The notes: generated by a model from the sequence alone, not told the origin. 64,000 nt of DNA from an uncultured Bacilli bacterium (GCA_934130375.1 CAKOXW010000001.1:186001-250000), one strand, 5' to 3'; positions 52,566 to 61,028 are shown, counted from the stretch's first letter. Made by a program: numbers and translations.

Positions 52566-53109
52566 TGATATTAAAAATGGTATGACTATTGAAGTTGATG
52601 GTAATATTTATACAGTTTTAGACTTTTCTCATATCAAACCAGGTAAGGGTGCTGCTATCGTAAAGATGAAACTTAAGAATTTAAGAACAGGTGCAATTTA
52701 CGAGCAAACTTTTAACTCTGGTACTAAAGTAGGAAAGGCTATGATAGAAAAGAAGACAATGCAATATTTATATGCTAATGGTGATAATTATGTATTTATG
52801 GATATGCAAGATTATTCTCAAATAGAATTACCTTTATCTCAAATAGAGGAAGAATCTAAGTATTTAACTGAAAATAGTGAAGTTGATATTTTATATTTCA
52901 ATAATGAAATGTTGGGTATCAATTTACCTGAAAAAGTTGAATTAGAAGTTGTTAAGACTGAACCTGGTATTAAGGGTAATACAGCAACAACTGCAACAAA
53001 AGAAGCAGTTTTAAATACTGGTGTTACAATTAGAGTACCTTTATTTATAAATGAAGGCGATATTGTAATCGTATCAACTAAAGATGGTAAATATGTTTCA
53101 AGGAAGTAG
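52552..53109 (+). CDS. efp: Elongation factor P
   Basis: A 185-residue three-domain factor that relieves ribosome stalling at polyproline. The tip loop is [17 protein letters not shown] with Lys where Bacillota modify this residue. Domain 2 ([16 protein letters not shown]) and domain 3 ([20 protein letters not shown], then DGKYVSR) are complete. AAGGAG precedes the ATG inside the small upstream gene. Confidence 0.96.
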   Translation: MVNVNDIKNGMTIEVDGNIYTVLDFSHIKPGKGAAIVKMKLKNLRTGAIYEQTFNSGTKVGKAMIEKKTMQYLYANGDNYVFMDMQDYSQIELPLSQIEEESKYLTENSEVDILYFNNEMLGINLPEKVELEVVKTEPGIKGNTATTATKEAVLNTGVTIRVPLFINEGDIVIVSTKDGKYVSRK

Positions 53110-53126
53110 TAATACTTCTTTTTTTT
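53103..53126 (+). terminator. Terminator of rpmG-efp
   Basis: GAAGTA-GTAA-TACTTC and eight T, overlapping the efp stop. Confidence 0.8.
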
Positions 53127-53176
53127 GTAATATTTCTATAATGAATAAATAAAATATTATAGAAAGGAAAGTTCTC

Positions 53177-53662
53177 ATGATAAATAAGAAAAAATTATGG
53201 TTTTTAACTTTATTTAGTTTGATTTTAGTATTATCTGTATACTATGTTACAATGCCTAGTAATCTTTTATCTGTCTCTGATATTAAAGAAGATACAACTC
53301 CTACAATAAATATTGAGGAAACTAATATGTTAGATGTGTTAAAAGAAGAAAATAATGAACACGTTGCAAAAGAAATTGAAAGTTTAAGAAAAATAATTGT
53401 AAATACTGATACTCCTATTGAAGAAAAGAATATAGCGTATGAAAAAATACAAAAACTTGAAGAAAATAAAGGGAAGGAAGAGAAAATAGTTTCTTTGATT
53501 AAAGAAAAGTTGGGATTTGATACTTATGTTGAGATTAAGAATGCTAAGGTAAATGTTGTAGTATCTAATAAAGAACACTCTTATAAAATTGCTAATGATA
53601 TTATTAAATTAGTATCATCTTCATTTGATAGTGATAAAAGTGTAACTGTTAAATTCCAATAA
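53177..53662 (+). CDS. SpoIIIAH-like protein
   Basis: A 161-residue membrane-anchored protein: span at ~8-27 (WFLTLFSLILVLSVYYVTMP) followed by a helical stretch (ESLRKIIVNTDTPIEEKNIAYEKIQKLEE) and the ring-building fold (IKEKLGFDTYVEIKNAKVNVVV, IANDIIKLV). The YxxTMPS start and the C-terminal YscJ/FliF-like domain fit SpoIIIAH, which pairs with SpoIIQ in the channel between forespore and mother cell. The rest of the spoIIIA operon is not here. A spoIVB-like gene follows. Confidence 0.78.
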   Translation: MINKKKLWFLTLFSLILVLSVYYVTMPSNLLSVSDIKEDTTPTINIEETNMLDVLKEENNEHVAKEIESLRKIIVNTDTPIEEKNIAYEKIQKLEENKGKEEKIVSLIKEKLGFDTYVEIKNAKVNVVVSNKEHSYKIANDIIKLVSSSFDSDKSVTVKFQ

Positions 53663-53729
53663 ATACCAGTTATTTATTTATAAAATATGAAAATACTAAT
53701 AATGTAGCCTAGTAAAGGAGATGTTATTA

Positions 53730-54704
53730 GTGTTTTTTAAAAAAATTAAATTAATTCTTGTATCTATAATGCTATTAACAATGCCTATAAATGCTCTTGC
53801 ATACTCAGATTATATCTATGCATCTGGTAAGAGTGTTGGTATTAATATTAAACTAAAAGGTATTATGGTAGTTGGTCTTTATGAAGTAAATGGTGTTTCT
53901 CCAGGAGTTATTGCTAAGATTAATTTAGGTGATAGAATTATAAAAGTAAATAATAATGATGTTAATTCGATTAAAGAAATGACTGATGCAATATCTAATT
54001 CTAATAATAAAGATAGTGTAGAAATTACTTATTTAAGAAATAATAAAGAATATAAAACCAACTTAAAACTAATAAATGATAATGGAATATACAAGACTGG
54101 TCTCTATGTTAAGGATACAATCAGTGGTGTTGGAACACTTACGTATATAGACCCAGGCACTATGATGTATGGCGCTTTAGGCCACGAAATAATTGATAGA
54201 AATACTAAAACTATGGTCGATATAGATGATGGTAAAATATTTAAATCAAGTGTTACTGGTATAACTAAAAGTACAAATGGTAATCCAGGTTCTAAAAATG
54301 CATTATATTATAGCGATGTAGTATATGGTAATATCAATAAAAATACACATAGTGGTATATTTGGTAATTTTAGTGCTAATACTGATAATTTAAAATTATA
54401 TAAAGTATCTAATCCAGTTTTAGGTGATGCTAAGATATTAACTGTTATTGATAATGATACTATCAAGGAATATTCTATTAATATAACTAAAATTAATGAG
54501 TTCAAAGAAACAAAAAATATATTATTTGATATAACAGATACTGAGCTTCTTAATAAAACTGGTGGTATTGTACAAGGTATGAGTGGGTCTCCTATAATAC
54601 AAGGAGATAATATAGTTGGTTCAGTTACACACGTTGTTGTAGATAATCCAGAAAAAGGATATGGTATATATATTACTAACATGCTAACTGAAGCAGAAAA
54701 ATAA
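53730..54704 (+). CDS. SpoIVB-like peptidase with PDZ domain
   Basis: A 324-residue secreted protease of family S55. Signal or anchor segment (~8-25, ending NALA), a PDZ domain (GVSPGVIAKINLGDRIIKVNNNDV), then the peptidase part with catalytic His in YGALGHEI and Ser in GGIVQGMSGSPIIQG. SpoIVB cleaves SpoIVFA to start sigma-K activation in Bacillus. GTG at 53730 has AAAGGAG nine bases upstream; the ATG at 53721 touches that site and is less likely. It lies with SpoIIIAH and near SpoIIM. Confidence 0.85.
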   Translation: MFFKKIKLILVSIMLLTMPINALAYSDYIYASGKSVGINIKLKGIMVVGLYEVNGVSPGVIAKINLGDRIIKVNNNDVNSIKEMTDAISNSNNKDSVEITYLRNNKEYKTNLKLINDNGIYKTGLYVKDTISGVGTLTYIDPGTMMYGALGHEIIDRNTKTMVDIDDGKIFKSSVTGITKSTNGNPGSKNALYYSDVVYGNINKNTHSGIFGNFSANTDNLKLYKVSNPVLGDAKILTVIDNDTIKEYSINITKINEFKETKNILFDITDTELLNKTGGIVQGMSGSPIIQGDNIVGSVTHVVVDNPEKGYGIYITNMLTEAEK

Positions 54705-54729
54705 AAAGAGTTCTAATTTGAACTCTTTT
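54704..54729. terminator. Bidirectional terminator
   Basis: AAAAGAGTTC and GAACTCTTTT with loop TAATTT, between convergent spoIVB-like and AI-2E family genes. Confidence 0.85.
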
Positions 54730-55954
54730 GCTTTACAGGTTTTCTTGTTGTTTCATCAATATATTTTAAATTCATATAATCTTCATTACTTGCTGGTAAA
54801 TTTTTCTTTTCCAAGTACTTAGTATGGTTATAAGAAACAAAGTGATATATTACTGCAAATATTGGAGTACCAATAATCATACCTACAAAACCAAACATTT
54901 CTCCAAATACAACGATAGAGAAGAGTACCCAAAATCCTGATATACCAGTATTATTGCCAACTATTTTAGGTGTTAAAATATTACCTTCAACTTGTTGTAA
55001 AACAATTATTAAAATTGTAAAATATAATGCTTTAATTGGACTTGTTAGTATTATCAATATAACACCTGGTGCCCATCCAATAAATGGCCCAAAGAAAGGA
55101 ATTATATTAGTTACTGCAACAATAAAACTAATAAGAAGTGCATATGGCATTTTAAATAAAATCATACCTATATAGCATCCAACACCAATTAAAAACGATG
55201 TAAATATTTTTCCTTTAATAAAACCAATAAATATTTTATGAGTATATCTCGCACCTTGCAATAAAACATTACCTTTTGATATACCAAATATTGTATAAGT
55301 AAGTTTTTTCATACCTGCAATAAACTTATTTTTATCAATCAATATATAAATAGAGAATATTATACCCAAAGTAAAATTCTTTAAAAATGCATACATATCA
55401 GTAAGACCAGTTGTAACATTTGTCATACTCATACTTGGTACTAAAGTTTTACTTAACCAATCTAGAATTGAATCAGATGAATTATTAACCGTATCCATAA
55501 TAGTCTTTTCAAGTGCTGGAGAAGACTTAAGTATATTTTCTAACCATGCCTCAATACTATCCATATTAGAAGACCAATTCTCAATTATTCCTAAAATACT
55601 AGTTACTAATTGAGGAATTAATTTATATATAATTAAAAATACACATATCAATAATATTATAATAGATACTGAAATACTAATTATTTTAGATATCTTTTTT
55701 ATTTTATCTTTATCCTTATATTTCTTAGACAATAACTTAATAAATCTTCTATCAAAATAGTTATATAAAAGATTTAATAAAAATGCAATTACAATACCAT
55801 ATATAAGCGGAGTAAACATCTTTAAAATATTACCAATGCCAGCAACTATTTTATCAATTCTAAATAATAGAAAAGCAAATAATATACTAATACCAATAAC
55901 AGATAGAGCAGTTAAAGCCCAACTTACATATTTATTATCAATTTTATTTTTCAT
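54713..55954 (-). CDS. AI-2E family transporter (PerM/YtvI type)
   Basis: A 413-residue polytopic protein with paired hydrophobic segments at the N-terminus, an extracellular or lumenal helical region (~95-180), and the C-terminal signature PFFGPFIGWAPGVILIILTSP, VLQQVEGNILTPKIVGNNTGISGFWVLFSIVVFG. Members export small molecules or ions; YtvI is sporulation-linked in Bacillus. The ATG at 55954 begins one base after the stop of a tiny upstream gene, so the two are tightly coupled. Confidence 0.82.
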   Translation of the reverse strand: MKNKIDNKYVSWALTALSVIGISILFAFLLFRIDKIVAGIGNILKMFTPLIYGIVIAFLLNLLYNYFDRRFIKLLSKKYKDKDKIKKISKIISISVSIIILLICVFLIIYKLIPQLVTSILGIIENWSSNMDSIEAWLENILKSSPALEKTIMDTVNNSSDSILDWLSKTLVPSMSMTNVTTGLTDMYAFLKNFTLGIIFSIYILIDKNKFIAGMKKLTYTIFGISKGNVLLQGARYTHKIFIGFIKGKIFTSFLIGVGCYIGMILFKMPYALLISFIVAVTNIIPFFGPFIGWAPGVILIILTSPIKALYFTILIIVLQQVEGNILTPKIVGNNTGISGFWVLFSIVVFGEMFGFVGMIIGTPIFAVIYHFVSYNHTKYLEKKNLPASNEDYMNLKYIDETTRKPVKQKSSN

Positions 55955-55955
55955 A

Positions 55956-56051
55956 CTAACCCCACAATAATGGAGATGCAATAGAAATTACTATACTAGC
56001 AACCATTATTATTAAAGCAGCCCATACAAATACTTTACCTAATTTTTTCAT
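55956..56051 (-). CDS. 31-residue membrane peptide (DUF4044-like)
   Basis: MKKLGKVFVWAALIIMVASI and a short tail, one membrane span. GAGGTGAG is well placed before the ATG at 56051, and its stop is one base before the AI-2E family gene. Its size and the K..KVFVW..LI.M..S pattern recall the small DUF4044 proteins. It may be a subunit or leader of the transporter. Confidence 0.6.
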   Translation of the reverse strand: MKKLGKVFVWAALIIMVASIVISIASPLLWG

Positions 56052-56131
56052 AAACTCACCTCAAGAATAATTATAACATAACAAGGAATAAATTAAAATT
56101 ATTTTAATATAATTTGTTGAGGTGAAATAAC

Positions 56132-56737
56132 TTGAAATTAATAAATTTAATAATGAACGATTTAAAAAAAGACAAAAGTATTTATGTATCACTCATAATC
56201 GCACTTTTAATATCATTTATATTTGGTATGTTTTTTATAACCATACTAAGTAGTACTGATAAAGTAACATTAAAAGAATATATAACTAATTTCTTTACTA
56301 GTATCAAACAAGGTAAAATAATTAGTTTATATAAAACATTAATAAATAATAACCTTGGAATTCTTATAACAGCAATCTTAGCATTTTCAGTTGTTCTTTT
56401 CCCACTAGTAATAATTATTATTTTCTATAAAGGTTTTACCTTAGCATTTACAATTACATCTCTAATATATACATTTAAAATAAAGGGAATAATTTTAGCG
56501 ATTGTATATGTATTTCCAAGCCTAATATTTAATTTGGTATTTTATTTTATAATGTGCTACTACTCATTTAAACTATCGCTAATATTATTTAATAAGGTAA
56601 TTAATAAGGATACAACAAATATAAATAAGTTCTTAAAAAAATACTTAGTAATAATCTTAATATGCATAGTTTTTGTGTCATTATTTAGTTTATATGATAC
56701 ATATTTACTTCCAAGCCTAATAAAATTGGTTTACTAA
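56132..56737 (+). CDS. SpoIIM-like membrane protein
   Basis: A 201-residue protein with about five membrane spans. The start KLINLIMNDLKKDKSIYVSLIIALLISFIFGMFF, the middle NNNLGILITAILAFSVVLFPLVIIIIFYKGFTLAFTI and KIKGIILAIVYVFPSLIFNLVFYFI follow the SpoIIM pattern, a part of the DMP complex that thins septal wall at engulfment. The first codon is TTG at 56132 behind GAGGTGA; no better ATG is near. It shares the region with spoIVB- and spoIIIAH-like genes. Confidence 0.75.
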   Translation: MKLINLIMNDLKKDKSIYVSLIIALLISFIFGMFFITILSSTDKVTLKEYITNFFTSIKQGKIISLYKTLINNNLGILITAILAFSVVLFPLVIIIIFYKGFTLAFTITSLIYTFKIKGIILAIVYVFPSLIFNLVFYFIMCYYSFKLSLILFNKVINKDTTNINKFLKKYLVIILICIVFVSLFSLYDTYLLPSLIKLVY

Positions 56738-56774
56738 TTTAAAAAATAATGTATAATTATATTGGGTGATTTTT

Positions 56775-57878
56775 ATGAAAGTTGTAATTGGTATGAGTGG
56801 TGGAGTTGATTCTTCTGTAGCAGCATACATCCTAAAAAAACAAGGCTATGAAGTAATAGGTTTATTCATGAGAAACTGGGATGCATCTATTAATAATGAT
56901 ATTATGGGTAATCCTACATTAAACAACAATATATGTCCTCAAGAACAAGACTATAACGATGCTCTTGAAGTATGCAACAAACTCGATATACCACTTCATA
57001 GAATAGATTTTGTCAAAGAATACTGGGATTATGTATTTACGTACTTTCTTGATGAATTAAAAAAGGGTAGAACACCAAATCCTGATATAATGTGCAACAA
57101 ATATATTAAATTTGATCTATTTATAAAAGAAGCACAAAGACTTGGAGCAGATTATATCGCAACAGGTCATTATGCAAGATACGATGGAAAATACTTATTA
57201 AGAGCAATTGACGATAATAAAGACCAAACTTATTTTTTATCACAAGTTACAAGTGAACAACTTAAAAATGTTTTATTTCCAATTGGAGATATGGTTAAAC
57301 CAGAGGTAAGAAAAATAGCAGAAGAAATTGGTTTATCAACTGCTAAGAAAAAGGATTCTACTGGTATATGCTTCATTGGAGAGAGAAACTTTAAACAATT
57401 TTTAGAAAACTATTTACCAAATATTCCTGGTGACATTGTTAATATTGAAACAAATGAAGTAATGAGTAAACACATCGGACTTATGTATTACACAATTGGG
57501 CAGAGAAAAGGCCTTGATGTTGGAGGCACAAAAGATAAGTTATTTGTTGTTGGAAAAGATTTAAATAAAAATATTCTTTATGTTTGCTTAAATGAAGATA
57601 ATGAGTATTTAATATCAAACTCCTGCTTAGTAAGTGATGTGAACTTTAATTGTGAACTAAGACCAAAAAAATGCACAGCAAAGTTTAGATATAGACAAAA
57701 AGACAATGATGTTACAATAGACTATCTTGACAATGGAGAAATCATTGTAAGATACAATAATGTAAAGTCAGTAACACCTGGACAAGCATGTGTTTTATAT
57801 GATGGTGATAAATGTATTGGTGGAGGTATTATAAAAGAAGTAAGAAAAGACGATAAAAAGTTATGGTACCTTCTATAA
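56775..57878 (+). CDS. mnmA: tRNA-specific 2-thiouridylase
   Basis: A 367-residue enzyme that thiolates U34 of tRNA-Lys, -Glu and -Gln. PP-loop VVIGMSGGVDSSVAAYIL (residues ~2-19), RTPNPDIMCNKYIKF with the first catalytic Cys, ATGHYAR, DQTYFLSQ, and STGICFIGERNF with the second Cys. The C-terminal domain (GLDVGGTKDKLFVVGKD, SVTPGQACVLYDGD) is complete. The ATG at 56775 follows GGTGATTTTT. It is the last clear housekeeping gene before the phage region. Confidence 0.95.
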   Translation: MKVVIGMSGGVDSSVAAYILKKQGYEVIGLFMRNWDASINNDIMGNPTLNNNICPQEQDYNDALEVCNKLDIPLHRIDFVKEYWDYVFTYFLDELKKGRTPNPDIMCNKYIKFDLFIKEAQRLGADYIATGHYARYDGKYLLRAIDDNKDQTYFLSQVTSEQLKNVLFPIGDMVKPEVRKIAEEIGLSTAKKKDSTGICFIGERNFKQFLENYLPNIPGDIVNIETNEVMSKHIGLMYYTIGQRKGLDVGGTKDKLFVVGKDLNKNILYVCLNEDNEYLISNSCLVSDVNFNCELRPKKCTAKFRYRQKDNDVTIDYLDNGEIIVRYNNVKSVTPGQACVLYDGDKCIGGGIIKEVRKDDKKLWYLL

Positions 57879-57892
57879 AAAATAGAAATGTA

Positions 57893-57918
57893 AAGTGTCA
57901 TTTATTTGACACTTTTTT
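57893..57918 (+). terminator. Terminator of mnmA
   Basis: AAGTGTCA-TTTATT-TGACACTT and T run; the stem's right arm contains the -35 box of the next gene. Confidence 0.8.
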
Positions 57919-57942
57919 AAATTTATGCTACAATTAGAGCAT
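57906..57942 (+). promoter_or_regulatory. Promoter and candidate operator of the XRE regulator
   Basis: TTGACA (57906-57911), 17 bases, TACAAT (57929-57934). ATGCT (57925-57929) and AGCAT (57938-57942) are inverted arms that embrace the -10 box, a natural place for autorepression. Confidence 0.65.
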
Positions 57943-57958
57943 AGGGTAGGAGGTACAT

Positions 57959-58735
57959 ATGAAATATTTAAATGAATTATTAAAAGAATTAGGAATATCA
58001 AAAGTAAAATTGGCTAGATATTTAGGCGTATCAAGACAAATGGTTTACAATTATCTTGAAATGGAAAGCATCGAAGAGTGGCCAAAAGATAAAAAGATTA
58101 AGTTGTTATTATTATTTGGTGTAGATGAATTTAAGGATATTCAAAATATTAAGCCAACTAATGATTATATAATGAAAATTGATAAAAAATTAAATACTAT
58201 TGATGGCAATGATAATTTATATGCTGGGGAAATTAATTATAATGTTAAAAATTTAAATAAAAAGAGCCAAAGAGTTCTAGCAGATATAATTTCATTATTA
58301 AAAGAAAGATTATCAGAAGACGATAACGAAGGTACTAATTACAATACATTTAGATATCTTTACAATTTCTTACAAGTTATGGATGATGTAGAAGAATTAA
58401 GATATATACTAGCGTACTTTGCTAAAACAAATGGTTTAATTAATACTAATGAATATGCATTTAATGAGGAAAATCAAATAATTTTTGAAGGTATTATGTA
58501 TCAAGCAATATCATTATTTAATAGTAAAGGTTTTTCAAAATCAAAAGTAATTGAAACACATAAGAAATTTGAAGCAGAGATTGCACAAAGAAATGAAGAA
58601 AAATTATCTAGAACTCAAGAATTATATACAGTTAAACAACAAGCATTAAAAGAACTAGGCTATAGTGAAATAAATGAAAAAAATGCATCTGAAGTTTTCC
58701 AAAAAATTGCAGAAATTCAGTCAAGAAAAATATAA
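57959..58735 (+). CDS. XRE-like regulator next to the dif/inovirus region
   Basis: A 258-residue protein with an N-terminal helix-turn-helix (LLKELGISKVKLARYLGVSRQMVYNYLEM, residues ~6-34) and a long helical C-terminal part of unknown type (LNKKSQRVLADIISLLKERL; QRNEEKLSRTQELYTVKQQALKELGYSE). TAGGAGG gives strong translation from the ATG at 57959. It may be a host gene or a regulator of the mobile elements integrated at the dif-like site 540 bases downstream. The stop overlaps no gene; the 12-mer ATTTAGGGGAAT follows at 58738. Confidence 0.72.
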   Translation: MKYLNELLKELGISKVKLARYLGVSRQMVYNYLEMESIEEWPKDKKIKLLLLFGVDEFKDIQNIKPTNDYIMKIDKKLNTIDGNDNLYAGEINYNVKNLNKKSQRVLADIISLLKERLSEDDNEGTNYNTFRYLYNFLQVMDDVEELRYILAYFAKTNGLINTNEYAFNEENQIIFEGIMYQAISLFNSKGFSKSKVIETHKKFEAEIAQRNEEKLSRTQELYTVKQQALKELGYSEINEKNASEVFQKIAEIQSRKI

Positions 58736-58750
58736 TAATTTAGGGGAATA

Positions 58751-58790
58751 AGTCCCCTTCTTTTAATATAAAGAGGGGAGTAGTATAATT
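58751..58790. repeat. Pre-dif repeat unit 1
   Basis: AGTCCCCTTCTTTTAATATA, then AAAGAGGGGAGTAGTATAAT. CCCCTTCTTT can pair with AAAGAGGGG; GGGG at 58743-58746 can also pair with the CCCC, an alternative hairpin. Imperfectly repeated at 58929. Confidence 0.55.
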
Positions 58791-58928
58791 TATCACTTTT
58801 GTAATAAAACCCATAATATAGGTAATTATATGCCATTTTAGATGATATATAATATAAATACAATCTAAATAATTTATTTTCAAAAAAATTAATTAATATA
58901 AAAGATTATTAATTTCAAAAAATTGTGT

Positions 58929-58970
58929 AGTCCCCTTTCAATTATTTTAAAAAAAAGGAGAGTAGTATTA
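58929..58970. repeat. Pre-dif repeat unit 2 with TAGTATTAC
   Basis: AGTCCCCTTTCAATTATTTT, A run, GGAGAGTAGTATTACTAC. GTAGTA-T-TACTAC (58962-58974) is an odd-centred palindrome holding TAGTATTAC (58963-58971). The stretch 58736-59256 (521 bases) has no gene; it holds these units and the inverted cluster at 58999-59049, and the remainder is AT-rich with nothing else seen. Confidence 0.5.
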
Positions 58971-58998
58971 CTACAAAAAATAGTCTCCACAAGAGCAA

Positions 58999-59049
58999 TC
59001 GAGATATAATTTAATGGGTAATTACCCATCTCGAATTAAATTACGAGAT
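58999..59049. repeat. Nested inverted-repeat cluster
   Basis: TCGAGAT (58999-59005), TAATTTAAT (59007-59015), the perfect palindrome ATGGGTAATTACCCAT (59014-59029), ATCTCGA (59028-59034), ATTAAATTA (59035-59043), CGAGAT (59044-59049). Several mutually exclusive stems are possible, as in replication origins or regulatory arrays. A looser copy (CAATCGAAATATGTTTTAAT) follows at 59060. Confidence 0.6.
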
Positions 59050-59256
59050 TACGTGAAATCAATCGAAATATGTTTTAATGAACAATTATACATTAGAATT
59101 TAAAATATGATATTTAAAAGATAAAAATAAATACAAATTGCAGTTTAAGTATTATTAAATAAATATTTAAAATTAAATTAATTTATATTAAACAATAATA
59201 CATAATCTATAATATTTAAGTATATAAACTATGACAAATATTAGTCTAAAAAATAA

Positions 59257-60195
59257 TCATAAGAAATATAAATATAATTTCGTATAATACATATTATGTT
59301 GACTTCTAAATTCCAGGAAAACAACTTCTCCACCAAAATAATCTAAATATTTATTTTGAAAGTTAATATCTTTCTTATCAGTTAGTTTTTGGAATATTTC
59401 AAAGTCTTTTATATTATCTAAATCTAGGTAACCAACTATAGGTTGTTTTAAATTAGTACTATTTAAGTACTTTCTATGACCATACAAGCGATTATCGTTC
59501 TCTTTAGTCATATACTTCGATAAATAACCAATTATGTTAATATCAGTTAAATTATCTACTCTAGCGAAGCCATAAGTCCACCCTTTAACATCATATCTAT
59601 TTTTTAATATCTTCCCTTTTTCATTCTTTTGAGGTAAAATGATATTAGGGTCTTTACTTATGTCTAGATTAGTAAGTAGGTGGTAGTGTACAGCTCCCCT
59701 CTTTTGATACTCTGGAACGCAAACATATTTAAAGTCCTTTTTTATTCGTTTAATATATGTTCGCCATATATTAAACTTTTTATTTGCTAAAGCAATATCT
59801 TGCACATTTTCGGCAAATGTCAAAGTTATAAAAGTTTTAAATTCTTGCTCGTTCGCTTTTATAAGTCGTTCTAAGTGAAATCTACTACGTAATAGATTTT
59901 TATACTCTACTTCACCTACTTTAGAAACTTTTTCTTTTAATTTAGTTTCTTCTAGTAATTCTTTATTTTTAAATAAATAATTTTCATCAAATTCGACACT
60001 CTCTAGATTAGTGTCTTTTTTAGTTTTTGTTCTTGTTGCATATACTTGAAAATAGTCTCCACAACTAATAAATTTTACATTATATTTTAGTCGATTAGTT
60101 TGAGTTATGAGACTACTATCAAGTAATAGAGAAATCAAAGATTTCTCTTCCTGGACTAAGTCCCCAAATATTTTATCAATTTCAGTTTTATTCAT
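59257..60195 (-). CDS. Rolling-circle replication initiator (HUH endonuclease), inovirus Rep
   Basis: A 312-residue protein. FKTFITLTFAENVQDIALANK is motif 1 of rolling-circle Reps, YVCVPEYQKRGAVHYHLLTN holds the metal-binding His pair (H-Y-H, the HUH variant), and INIIGYLSKYMTKE carries the catalytic Tyr in the YxxK setting. It nicks the double-stranded phage origin and stays bound to the 5' end. AAGGAGTTGAT precedes the ATG. Its residues SQHNMYYTK are encoded by the dif-like site and its final LYLYFL and stop lie beyond it, so the C-terminus depends on the sequence joined at that site. Confidence 0.85.
   Translation of the reverse strand: MNKTEIDKIFGDLVQEEKSLISLLLDSSLITQTNRLKYNVKFISCGDYFQVYATRTKTKKDTNLESVEFDENYLFKNKELLEETKLKEKVSKVGEVEYKNLLRSRFHLERLIKANEQEFKTFITLTFAENVQDIALANKKFNIWRTYIKRIKKDFKYVCVPEYQKRGAVHYHLLTNLDISKDPNIILPQKNEKGKILKNRYDVKGWTYGFARVDNLTDINIIGYLSKYMTKENDNRLYGHRKYLNSTNLKQPIVGYLDLDNIKDFEIFQKLTDKKDINFQNKYLDYFGGEVVFLEFRSQHNMYYTKLYLYFL
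59277..59304 (+). other. dif-like XerC/XerD recombination site, likely phage attachment junction
   Basis: ATTTCGTATAA, TACATA, TTATGTTGACT: an 11-6-11 arrangement. Against the B. subtilis dif (ACTTCCTAGAA, TATATA, TTATGTAAACT) it agrees at 22 of 28 positions, with the XerD-side arm best kept. It lies in the last codons of the phage rep gene, and gene orientation flips here from plus to minus, as expected at a replication terminus. Confidence 0.78.
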
Positions 60196-60207
60196 ATCAA
60201 CTCCTTA

Positions 60208-60254
60208 TTTTCTTCACCACATACACATACACGGAGTGTATGTGGCGAAGAAAA
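60208..60254. other. Strong hairpin between zot-like and rep genes
   Basis: TTTTCTTC (60208-60215) pairs with GAAGAAAA (60247-60254) and CCACATACAC (60217-60226) with GTGTATGTGG (60236-60245): 18 pairs with one mismatch and a nine-base loop. In the phage transcript it lies just before the rep ribosome site. Candidate nicking origin, processing site or attenuator. Confidence 0.65.
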
Positions 60255-60262
60255 ATAAAAAA

Positions 60263-60928
60263 CTATAAGTCATTTACAATTTCAAATGTATCATACATTT
60301 TACTTACAATTTCAGTAGGTTTCCAAACTATACGACCTATAGTAGGACATTCCCACTCCAAAGTATCTTTATCTAAACACATATTATAGGCATCACCTAC
60401 AATAGTAAGTTGTAAACCTATTCTATTAAGAAATGGTTTTCTTAATGTAGAAAACATAAATTTAACTGGTCTACGTAACCACATTGGTAATTCTTTCCAC
60501 TCTTGAGTTATTAAAATAACAATTCTATGAGTTTTCCTGGACTGATTAAGCCAAGCATAGAACTGAGTATCAGTCCTGGAATTTTTATCATATTTACGAC
60601 TAATTTCATCAATAAGATAAATACAATACTCATCAGTATCATAATAGATATCACATATCTTATCAAAATACTCTATTTCATAACCAGGTATATTTAAACT
60701 CTTCATATTAGTTTTAATCTTATAACATAAGTTCTTATCTTGTGCCATAATCAATGGTATGGCTCTAAAACTCTTATATGTACCTTGTTTACCACATATA
60801 GCATATACACCAAATCTATCGTCTAATGGCTCAATACCCTTTTTAAAAAAGGTATTCCACTCTATTTTTAAATCTCTTGTTTTCCAAAATATAAATATCA
60901 TTATTGATATTATAATTATTATTGTCAT
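60263..60928 (-). CDS. Zot-like ATPase (inovirus morphogenesis protein, pI type)
   Basis: A 221-residue P-loop protein: N-terminal membrane span (residues ~1-14), YAICGKQGTYKSFRAIPLI with Walker A GKQGTYKS, YCIYLIDEISRKYD with Walker B, and the downstream NQSRKTHRIVILITQEWKELPMWLRR typical of the Zot family. Such proteins drive assembly and extrusion of filamentous phage through the membrane. ATG at 60928 has GGAGG five bases upstream; the ATG at 60940 is inside that site. The neighbouring genes fit the standard inovirus order. Confidence 0.88.
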   Translation of the reverse strand: MTIIIIISIMIFIFWKTRDLKIEWNTFFKKGIEPLDDRFGVYAICGKQGTYKSFRAIPLIMAQDKNLCYKIKTNMKSLNIPGYEIEYFDKICDIYYDTDEYCIYLIDEISRKYDKNSRTDTQFYAWLNQSRKTHRIVILITQEWKELPMWLRRPVKFMFSTLRKPFLNRIGLQLTIVGDAYNMCLDKDTLEWECPTIGRIVWKPTEIVSKMYDTFEIVNDL

Positions 60929-61028
60929 TGTTACCTCCATTTTATTATTAATATTGTTACGATATTTAATCTAACTTATTTTATTATTATTAATATTGCT
61001 TAATATTAATCATTTTTTTATTATTAAT

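Noticed and set aside
58963..58971. A CRESS-DNA virus origin based on TAGTATTAC
   Set aside because: Nine bases alone are weak evidence, the nearby Rep is of inovirus type without a helicase domain, and the stem is AT-rich and small. Mentioned only as a possibility.
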